19,178 nucleotides of DNA, taken from JBCCQH01 sp039024435. GTDB lineage: Bacteria; Bacteroidota; Bacteroidia; J057; JADKCL01. The notes beneath the pieces are model-generated. The model did not search any database, had not been told where the DNA came from, and was given only the letters and a program-made list of their open reading frames with translations. The stretch spans positions 1 to 19,178 of the forward strand of contig JBCCQH010000127.1 in assembly GCA_039024435.1 (NCBI GenBank), read 5' to 3'. Below, piece after piece: positions 13,956-19,178 of this stretch (positions within the stretch are counted from its first letter, which is position 1; the number at the start of each line of letters is the position of its first letter). The position numbers and the translations under genes are program-made.

Positions 13956-14353
13956 TCAAGTCCGCCTTTTTTCCAGATATAAATGTACCCGACGAAAAGA
14001 ATCGCAACGAAGATCAGCATCTCAATGAACGGAAACAGACCGGTCCCGGTAGAATCCATGAGCGAGAGGTTTTTGAAATTGACCGCCCAGGGATACATAA
14101 ACACGACCTCAATGTCGAACAAAATGAAGAGCATGGCGACCATGTAAAACTTCACCGAAAAGCGGTCATGGGCCGAACCCACCGGATCCATGCCCGATTC
14201 ATACACCGATTCCTTGATCTTGTCCGGGCGCAACGGCCCGATCAGACGAGAAAGATTGGCGAGCAGAATCCCCACAAAGATGGCGATGGACAGCAAGATG
14301 ACCAGGGGGAGATATTCTCCAATCGGACCGAATTGATCTAGTGTTTGATTCAT
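13946..14353 (-). CDS. nuoA: NADH-quinone oxidoreductase subunit A
   Basis: A 135-residue complex I membrane subunit with three transmembrane helices: about 16-34, 68-89 and 106-126. The long loop after the first helix carries YESGMDPVGSAHDRFSVKFY and leads to MLFILFDIEVVFMYPWAV, the strongest NuoA signature (E82 in FDIEV). Many homologues read YECG; serine here is frequent in Bacteroidota. This loop lies at the quinone entry site, and its contact with NuoB explains the usual nuoAB linkage. The gene heads a transcript with the dinB-like gene and nuoB. The upstream minus-strand sequence holds TAATATTG close to the start, one mismatch from a -7 box, without a good -33 box. Confidence 0.95.
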   Translation of the reverse strand: MNQTLDQFGPIGEYLPLVILLSIAIFVGILLANLSRLIGPLRPDKIKESVYESGMDPVGSAHDRFSVKFYMVAMLFILFDIEVVFMYPWAVNFKNLSLMDSTGTGLFPFIEMLIFVAILFVGYIYIWKKGGLEWD

Positions 14354-14866
14354 ATTGCCGAAGCTTGTGCGTACTTACAATATTAATAAAAAATCGCTTG
14401 CCAGCACATGAGAATGGGGAAATTACGGCTCAGAATCGGGTGTACGGCACTGTTGAAGTATGACCAACCACCGGACCGCTCCTTTCGGGTGGATGGTGTG
14501 GGTTCAAATCACCCCCTGAACATCCTGGATTTTTCCAAAAAGAGGTGGTAGAAGGATGCGGTTCAGGCCGGTCCCCAAAGAATTTCTAAGCGGGCGGTTG
14601 GGCGCGTAGAAAAAACAAAATCGCGCGGGGAAAAATAAAACCGTACCTTTGTGCTTCGAAGAGGCACGGAAAAAACAGCCATTCCGGGGCCGGTCCGTTC
14701 TTGATGGTGTACACCGGACAGAGGGGATAACCGTGTTGGGCCGGGCAAACAAAGAGGCCGACACACAAGAACGGTACAAAAATTACTATTGAACAACGTA
14801 ACATCCGCACGCATCTGCCTTGTACGTGGTACCGGTAGCAAGTAAGTGTGTGCATTTTAAAGTATC
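14354..14866. other. 513-bp gene-free region between nuoA and the DEAD-box helicase gene
   Basis: No convincing gene on either strand; the minus-strand frames of about 90 codons here are cysteine- and arginine-rich without family features. The region holds a -7 type box at 14644-14651 for rightward transcription, a short hairpin GTGC...GCAC just after it, and a tRNA-like scrap (GGTTCAAATC, 14501-14510) that does not fold as a tRNA. Leaders over 200 bases are known for cold-shock-regulated RNA helicase genes, so 14657-14866 may be a regulatory leader. Confidence 0.5.
14644..14651 (+). promoter_or_regulatory. -7 promoter box for the DEAD-box helicase gene
   Basis: TACCTTTG is a perfect TAnnTTTG box. 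An A-rich tract precedes it (about 14609-14640), but no TTG at -33 spacing was found. Transcription from here would give a leader of about 210 bases before the ATG at 14867. Confidence 0.4.
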
Positions 14867-16330
14867 ATGATTACATTTCAGGAAACCGGCCTCCAGGCAA
14901 ACATCATCCAGGCCGTATCAGATCTAGGATTTGTCGATCCGACTCCCATTCAGCAAAGAGCAATTCCCTTTCTCCTGGCCAATGAGCGCGACCTGATCGC
15001 CCTGGCCCAAACCGGAACCGGCAAGACGGCCGCGTTTGGCCTGCCGCTGCTGCATTTGACCCAGCCCAAAGCCCGCTACGTGCAAGCCCTGGTACTGTGT
15101 CCCACCCGGGAACTGTGCCTGCAGATCTCGAACGACCTCGCCGATTTCAGCCGGCACCTGCCGCAGATCAAGGTCGCGGCCATCTACGGCGGCGCCAACA
15201 TCAATAAACAAATTCAGCAACTCCGCCGGGGCGTACAGATTGTCGTGGGGACACCCGGGCGGACCCTCGACCTGATCCGTCAGGGCGAACTCAAAATCGA
15301 GGACCTCAATGTGCTCGTCCTGGACGAGGCCGACGAGATGCTGGACCGTGGTTTTAAGCACGATCTGGACGCTATCCTGGCGGCAGCGCCCCGGGACAAA
15401 CGCACCTGGCTGTTCTCGGCGACCATGCCGGACGAAATTGCCCGCATCTCCCGTCAATATCTGCGCGATCCCGAGCGCATCGCGGTGGGCCGAGTAAGTT
15501 CCGGCGCGGAAAACGTCGAGCACTTGTATTTTGTCCACGAGAAAAAAGGCCGCTACGCTTTCCTGCGCCGGCTGCTGCGCAATTACGGACAGGTCTACGG
15601 CATCGTTTTTTGCCGCACCAAGCGCAAAGCCCGAGAAGTGGCCCGGCGCCTGCAACGCGACGGCTTCAATGCGGTTCCGCTGCACGGGGACATGAGCCAA
15701 AATGCCCGTGACAAGGCGATGGCCAAGTTCCGCTCCGGAAAAGCCCGCATCCTGGTCGCTACCGATGTCGCCGCCCGCGGGGTCGACGTGGACAACCTCA
15801 GCCACGTCATCAATTTTGACCTGCCGGACGTAGACGAAGTGTACATCCACCGCAGTGGCCGTACCGGACGGGCCTCGAACTCCGGGGTGAGCATTGCCAT
15901 CTTGAGCGAGGAAGAAACCCGCCGGGTCCGGGCCTTGGAAAATTTGGCCCGCAAGCGCTTCACCCACATGCAAGCCGACGACGTCGAAGCGATGGCCGAA
16001 ACTCCGGTGCCCGCCGCGAAGCCGGAGCCCCAACCACAGAAATCGGCCGAACGTGACCCGGCTCCGGAAAACAAGAAAAATCAGGGCGACGAGCACTACA
16101 AAGCCGTCTACGACAAGCTCGACCTGATCATGGACACCGAGTGCGACGACCCCAATCTGGTCCGCCAGTTTCCCCATCTGCACGAATACCTGAGTGACAT
16201 CCCCAAGGACGAGCTGATTGATCGGTTTGTGGGCTATCTGCACAACCAGGGCATGTTCAAGCGCCGGGGCGATGGCCAATCCAGCCGCAAAAAGCAGCGC
16301 GGCGGTCGGAGAAAAAGCCGGCGTCGTTAA
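14867..16330 (+). CDS. DEAD-box ATP-dependent RNA helicase
   Basis: A 487-residue RNA helicase of the CsdA/DeaD group. Motifs in order: Q motif GFVDPTPIQ (21-29), Walker A AQTGTGKT (47-54), PTRELCLQ (79-86), TPGR (129-132), DEAD (153-156), SAT (184-186), LVATDVAARGVDV (296-308) and HRSGRTGR (328-335). After the two RecA domains comes a Pro/Glu/Lys-rich linker (about 375-410), a helical segment (DKLDLIMDTECDDPNLVRQF and on) and a very basic tail ending RRKSRRR that likely binds RNA. Such enzymes unwind rRNA and mRNA structure in ribosome assembly, mRNA decay and cold adaptation. It appears monocistronic with a long leader. Exact orthology to csdA or another helicase cannot be settled, so no symbol is given. 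Confidence 0.96.
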   Translation: MITFQETGLQANIIQAVSDLGFVDPTPIQQRAIPFLLANERDLIALAQTGTGKTAAFGLPLLHLTQPKARYVQALVLCPTRELCLQISNDLADFSRHLPQIKVAAIYGGANINKQIQQLRRGVQIVVGTPGRTLDLIRQGELKIEDLNVLVLDEADEMLDRGFKHDLDAILAAAPRDKRTWLFSATMPDEIARISRQYLRDPERIAVGRVSSGAENVEHLYFVHEKKGRYAFLRRLLRNYGQVYGIVFCRTKRKAREVARRLQRDGFNAVPLHGDMSQNARDKAMAKFRSGKARILVATDVAARGVDVDNLSHVINFDLPDVDEVYIHRSGRTGRASNSGVSIAILSEEETRRVRALENLARKRFTHMQADDVEAMAETPVPAAKPEPQPQKSAERDPAPENKKNQGDEHYKAVYDKLDLIMDTECDDPNLVRQFPHLHEYLSDIPKDELIDRFVGYLHNQGMFKRRGDGQSSRKKQRGGRRKSRRR

Positions 16331-16345
16331 AAAATAAACTCAACG

Positions 16346-16381
16346 TTCGGTGCGCGCCGGGTATCCCCCGCGCGCACCGAA
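16346..16381. terminator. GC-rich hairpin between convergent helicase and dipeptidase genes
   Basis: TTCGGTGCGCGC (16346-16357) pairs exactly with 16370-16381 across a 12-base loop. It lies 15 bases after the helicase stop and 12 bases beyond the end of the dipeptidase gene, and can serve both. There is no clear T-tract in either direction, so it may block or stabilise transcripts without being a canonical terminator. Confidence 0.45.
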
Positions 16382-16393
16382 AACTGCTCCCTC

Positions 16394-17713
16394 CTACTGC
16401 CGCCGCGCGCGAAAATGCTCCCACATCTGCAAAAATTTCTCCGAAGCGCGCAGAATCGGTTGCAGGTCCACCCCTTCTTTTTCCAGCAGTTTCCAGTGGG
16501 ACTCTAGCGTCCCCGGATGCGGCATCCCCACCAACTCCACTGCTTCGTAGCTCGTCCCTGGCACCTTTTCCCAACAGCCCTCCGCCCCGTAACGGGGCCG
16601 GTGGTGATCGAGCCAGCCATTGAAATCGCTCTGAAAACCGATGGCAAAATCGACTTTCTCCGCTTCGCCCAATTCCAAAAATGCACTTTCCCCCGCCAAT
16701 AGGTGGTCCACTACCTCGCCTTCCACAAACTCCTGCAGAACCCGGTAAGAAAATTTGTACGAATCGATGGAACCCGGGCAATGGCGCGCCAAGGCCGCCA
16801 GTTGCGCCGCGTATGCCTCCTCCGGATGGTGAGCCCGACAAGAAGCCCCGCTCACGGGTAGCGCGACCATTCCCCCGAGCCGATAGATCCGAACAATGTC
16901 CGCCTTGCTGATCCCCCGCGGATGGTTGTGCAGGGGCTTGAACATGTCGTGGGTCGCCAGCGGTGGAATCCCGTGCGCCTCCATGTAAGTGAGGGCATCT
17001 GCCCGGGAAGAGTCCGACATGTGGGTGATGTCGGTCATGATGCCGGCGTCGGTCAGCCATTGGATGGCTTGGCGGCCTTTGTCGGTGAGGCCCCGCGGGG
17101 GCTTGCGGCCGAGCTTTTGCCGGAGGGTGCCTTTCCAATTGATCAGCCGGGTCGTCCAGTCGGGCAGGATCGCCGCGCCGCCGAATTCATCGTCCATCAG
17201 GTGGATCAGGGTCATGAACGCGATGCCTTGCCCGGCCCAGAACCGGGCATCTTCCGGTCCATCGAGCAAGCGCTTGGCCCCTTCAATGGAGTGAATGACG
17301 ATGGTTTTGTCGGTGGTGTGGACGAGCTGGCGCACCTCCTCGGGGCTGCGGGCGACGGCAAAGCGATCCGCGTGGGCCGCGACAAAGTCATCCACGTACG
17401 CGATTTGGGCGAGGATGCGGGCCCGCGCCCGCTTCCGGGCGACCAGGACTTCAGGCAGGATGGACCCGTGGACAATGATGCGCGCCCCGGGATTGTGGTC
17501 CCAGAAATTGGCGTGGTTGACGTTGTTGAGGAGGTGGCGGTGGCTGAGTTTGGGGGGATTGTTCTCCGGGAAATACTCCAATCCGCGGCCAAAAAAGCGG
17601 TAGGCCTGGTGCATGGTGGGGTGCATCTGCAAATCGAGGTATTCCCGGATGGGCTGGGCCGGCACCCGGAGGGCGAAGATCAGCCCGAGGAGGAAAAGGA
17701 GGCAGCGGTGCAT
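16394..17713 (-). CDS. exported peptidase family M19 (renal dipeptidase-like) protein
   Basis: A 439-residue protein with a signal peptide (MHRCLLFLLGLIFALRVPAQ, probable cleavage after VPA) and an M19 membrane-dipeptidase-like TIM barrel. Visible metal or active-site blocks: HSIEG with E144, LIHLMDDEFGGAA (169-181), GLTDKGRQAIQWLTDAGIMTDITHMSD (208-234), ATHDMFKPL with H255, and IGFQSDFNGW with D363, matching the GSDFDG motif. The first ligand pair, HxD or HxH in other members, reads Gln-Met-His in DLQMHP (27-32), so one zinc may be held differently. Family members cleave dipeptides, often with D-residues, in the periplasm. The frame could start at GTG 17743 or ATG 17728; I chose ATG 17713 because it gives a compact signal peptide. 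It lies downstream of, and on the same strand as, the tracrRNA candidate. Confidence 0.85.
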   Translation of the reverse strand: MHRCLLFLLGLIFALRVPAQPIREYLDLQMHPTMHQAYRFFGRGLEYFPENNPPKLSHRHLLNNVNHANFWDHNPGARIIVHGSILPEVLVARKRARARILAQIAYVDDFVAAHADRFAVARSPEEVRQLVHTTDKTIVIHSIEGAKRLLDGPEDARFWAGQGIAFMTLIHLMDDEFGGAAILPDWTTRLINWKGTLRQKLGRKPPRGLTDKGRQAIQWLTDAGIMTDITHMSDSSRADALTYMEAHGIPPLATHDMFKPLHNHPRGISKADIVRIYRLGGMVALPVSGASCRAHHPEEAYAAQLAALARHCPGSIDSYKFSYRVLQEFVEGEVVDHLLAGESAFLELGEAEKVDFAIGFQSDFNGWLDHHRPRYGAEGCWEKVPGTSYEAVELVGMPHPGTLESHWKLLEKEGVDLQPILRASEKFLQMWEHFRARRQ

Positions 17714-17752
17714 GGGGGAAGATAGCATTCTTCCGGAAAACACCGAACGGAC

Positions 17753-17822
17753 AAAAAAAGAGCCGCCCTAAGGCAGCTTACAGGGACGGTGAAGTCCCCT
17801 TGTTATGAATTGGTATTCAGGT
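17753..17822 (-). ncRNA. candidate tracrRNA of the adjacent type II CRISPR-Cas locus
   Basis: Read on the minus strand from about 17822: an unstructured 5' part (to about 17799, beginning CCTGAATACCAATTC) that can serve as anti-repeat; a hairpin GGGAC-TTCACC-GTCCC (17798-17783); and a second hairpin whose 7-base arms, 17778-17772 and 17767-17761, enclose TTAG, followed by seven T. In the second stem the only imperfect pair is G-U on the minus strand but C-A on the plus strand, so the minus strand is the transcribed one. Position (directly before cas9, divergent), size of about 70 nt, and anti-repeat plus two hairpins ending in a U-run fit type II-C tracrRNAs. The plus-strand form of the anti-repeat (TTGTTATGAATTGG...) resembles the start of Bacteroidota II-C repeats (GTTGTG...). 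The array itself is not in the window, so pairing cannot be checked; a leader terminator of the dipeptidase gene is the alternative. Confidence 0.65.
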
Positions 17823-17826
17823 TTTG

Positions 17827-17857
17827 CTATATTAGACATGTTTTTGAGAATAAACAA
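17827..17857 (-). promoter_or_regulatory. promoter for the tracrRNA candidate
   Basis: Minus strand: TTGTTT (17857-17852), 17 bases, TAATAT (17834-17829), a good sigma70-like arrangement. Read in the Bacteroidota way it is TTG, 20 bases, TAATATAG, two mismatches from TAnnTTTG. Either reading puts the start near 17821, just before the anti-repeat. The same few bases must contain the cas9 leader, whose own promoter I could not define (TATATTAG at 17828-17835 is one mismatch off on the plus strand). Confidence 0.5.
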
Positions 17858-17863
17858 GTCATT

Positions 17864-19178
17864 ATGAGTATCATATTGGGACTGGACGTCGGTGCGAGAT
17901 CGATTGGCTGGGCATTGGTGAATCTGGATCAAGACCCCGCCCAGCGCACGATCATCGATGCGGGCGTGCGGGTTTTCAAAGCCGGGGTGGAAAACATGAA
18001 TTCCAAGCAGGAGGCCTCCCGCAACGTCGAGCGCACCCAGAAAAGGGGGAGTCGGCGCAATGGACACCGCAAAGCATTGCGCAAGCGGGCGGTGCTAAAG
18101 TGGCTGGACGCCCACGGATTTATCGAATTGCAGGCGGGTGTTTCCTTGAGCGAAGTGGAATCGCACCTGCCAGCGGAATTCTTTTCCCTAGATCCTTACC
18201 GTTTGCGCTACGAAGCGTTGCAGCGGGCATTGCGTCCGCTGGAATTTGCCCGGGTCATGTTTCACCTGGCCCACCGACGGGGCTTTCTCAGCAACCGGAA
18301 GATCAAAGACGACGAGAAGGAAGGTGGCTCGCTGAAGCAAGAGTTTGACCACCTCGAATCGCTCTGGGAGGATCACGGCACCGCTTACCCCACTTGGGGG
18401 GCATTTTGCTACGGGGTCCTCAGCCAGGCCATTGCGGTGCCCGAGGACTTCCCCCTGGACCTGAGCCGGATCCGCAAGAAGCACACCCGCCGCGAGTGGT
18501 ACGAAAGTGAGTTTGATGCCATTTGGGCAAAACAAAGCGCGTGCGCCACCGAGCATCCTGAAGTTTTCAACGAGGACAAACGAAAGGAACTGCGGGACAG
18601 CATCCTGTTTTACCAGCGCCCCATGCAGGACGTGCAGCAACTGGTCGGCTACTGCACCTTTGAATACCAAAACAAAGAGAAGCGCCTCGCCTGGGGCCAT
18701 CCCCTGGCGCAGCGGTTTCGGATGCTCAGCGATTTGAATCAGCTCCAGGTCGCCCGCCAGGAAGAAAATGCGGACCAGTTCCGGCCCCTGGATCCCAACG
18801 AGCGCGCGGTGTTGGGCAATAAGTTGTCTACGGTGGCGACCCCGGTAAAGGTAGCCGCCATCCGCAAGTTGCTGGAAAAGACCCATCCCGGGGGCACCAA
18901 ACTGCGCACGAACCGGGATGAATCCACCACCGTGAAGGTGATGAAGCCGCTGGCGACCTGGTACCGGATGCGCAAGCTTTTTGGCGGTGACCTGACCGAA
19001 GCGACGTCCCAAGCCCTGTTTGAAACCTGGGAGCTTAACCGCTCCGATCCGGAAACCCGGGCTGCCCTCCGCCAGAAATGTCCCCAGTTCAAGTCCGAGC
19101 AAATCGAGGCATTTTTGAATTTTCGGCCCGAAGCGGGCTACTGCCGGCTGGGCAAAACGGCCATTTCCCGGATCATCC
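17864..19178 (+). CDS. cas9: Cas9, RNA-guided endonuclease, N-terminal 438 residues (runs off the right edge)
   Basis: The frame is open from the ATG at 17864 to the window end. It begins MSIILGLDVGARSIGWALVN, the RuvC-I motif with catalytic D8. An arginine-rich bridge helix follows (about 50-79, RNVERTQKRGSRRNGHRKAL), then the conserved start of the recognition lobe, FARVMFHLAHRRGFLSNRK (128-146), typical of compact type II-C and related Cas9s. The visible remainder, to about 438, is recognition lobe; RuvC-II, HNH, RuvC-III and the PAM-interacting domain are beyond the edge. Cas9 cleaves DNA matched to the crRNA:tracrRNA guide. A tracrRNA candidate lies directly upstream on the other strand. 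No frameshift or stop interrupts the visible part, so the gene looks intact. Subtype is inferred from motif wording; the presence of cas1, cas2 and an array downstream cannot be seen. Confidence 0.95.
   Translation, partial: MSIILGLDVGARSIGWALVNLDQDPAQRTIIDAGVRVFKAGVENMNSKQEASRNVERTQKRGSRRNGHRKALRKRAVLKWLDAHGFIELQAGVSLSEVESHLPAEFFSLDPYRLRYEALQRALRPLEFARVMFHLAHRRGFLSNRKIKDDEKEGGSLKQEFDHLESLWEDHGTAYPTWGAFCYGVLSQAIAVPEDFPLDLSRIRKKHTRREWYESEFDAIWAKQSACATEHPEVFNEDKRKELRDSILFYQRPMQDVQQLVGYCTFEYQNKEKRLAWGHPLAQRFRMLSDLNQLQVARQEENADQFRPLDPNERAVLGNKLSTVATPVKVAAIRKLLEKTHPGGTKLRTNRDESTTVKVMKPLATWYRMRKLFGGDLTEATSQALFETWELNRSDPETRAALRQKCPQFKSEQIEAFLNFRPEAGYCRLGKTAISRII

Noticed and set aside
14501..14520. 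TpsiC-like motif GGTTCAAATC suggesting a tRNA gene
   Set aside because: The T-stem around it has two mismatches, no acceptor-stem partner for the following bases is found upstream, and no anticodon arm can be drawn.
14504..14855. Three overlapping minus-strand frames of about 90 codons before the helicase gene
   Set aside because: Composition is erratic (many Cys, Arg, Pro), no domain is recognisable, and they overlap one another in different frames, as expected for chance in GC-rich DNA.
14924..16279. 451-codon minus-strand frame
   Set aside because: Antisense to the DEAD-box helicase gene, with low-complexity Val/Gly/His composition and no domain.
16922..17725. 267-codon plus-strand frame
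   Set aside because: Antisense to the M19 dipeptidase gene; no signal or domain of its own.
17799..17826. The repeat-like plus-strand sequence as a single CRISPR repeat of an array
   Set aside because: It occurs once, has no spacer-repeat periodicity around it, and is better explained as the tracrRNA anti-repeat.
18188..19102. 304-codon minus-strand frame
   Set aside because: Antisense to cas9, which carries RuvC and bridge-helix motifs in the other direction.

Overview
The window comes from a GC-rich member of the Bacteroidota, most likely a marine or environmental lineage near Saprospiria (inferred, not proven). The evidence is -7 boxes of the phylum-specific TAnnTTTG type in front of several genes, mostly no Shine-Dalgarno sequence, and Bacteroidota-style gene families (NFACT/RqcH, DUF427, Rpn nucleases, DoxX-like proteins, NuoA with YESGMDP, a compact Cas9). 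It is chromosomal: housekeeping genes (purB, nuoA, nuoB, a DEAD-box helicase) mixed with accessory ones.

Layout. 1-606: 3' part of a zinc-ribbon/membrane protein. 658-3378 (minus): an rqcH-like ribosome-rescue gene followed by an extended SDR gene. 3543-5059 (plus): a DUF427 gene, an Rpn-type PD-(D/E)XK nuclease, and a free-standing 67-codon gene that nearly duplicates the nuclease C-terminus. 5083-8225 (minus): purB, a 162-bp miniature transposon, a HAD-IB phosphatase gene overlapping a polytopic membrane protein gene. 8298-8531: a second, highly structured miniature transposon. 8624-11887 (plus): pirin, YceI and SDR/DUF2867 genes. 11932-12823: two divergent DoxX-like paralogues. 12944-14353 (minus): nuoA, a DinB-like gene and nuoB, closed by a strong bidirectional terminator. 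14354-14866: long gene-free leader region. 14867-16330 (plus): DEAD-box RNA helicase. 16394-17713 (minus): exported M19 dipeptidase. 17753-17857 (minus): candidate tracrRNA with its promoter. 17864 to the right edge (plus): 5' part of a type II-C-like cas9.

Two systems stand out. First, the Rpn nuclease gene has an in-frame internal ATG whose downstream 67 codons are repeated as an independent gene with its own promoter-like sequence, and the similarity stops exactly at start and stop codon. This is what a nuclease toxin with an intragenic C-terminal antitoxin plus a second stand-alone antitoxin copy would look like. Second, the right edge opens a type II CRISPR locus: a divergent tracrRNA candidate (anti-repeat, two hairpins, U-run) lies directly before cas9; the rest of cas9, and any cas1, cas2 and repeat array, lie outside the window.
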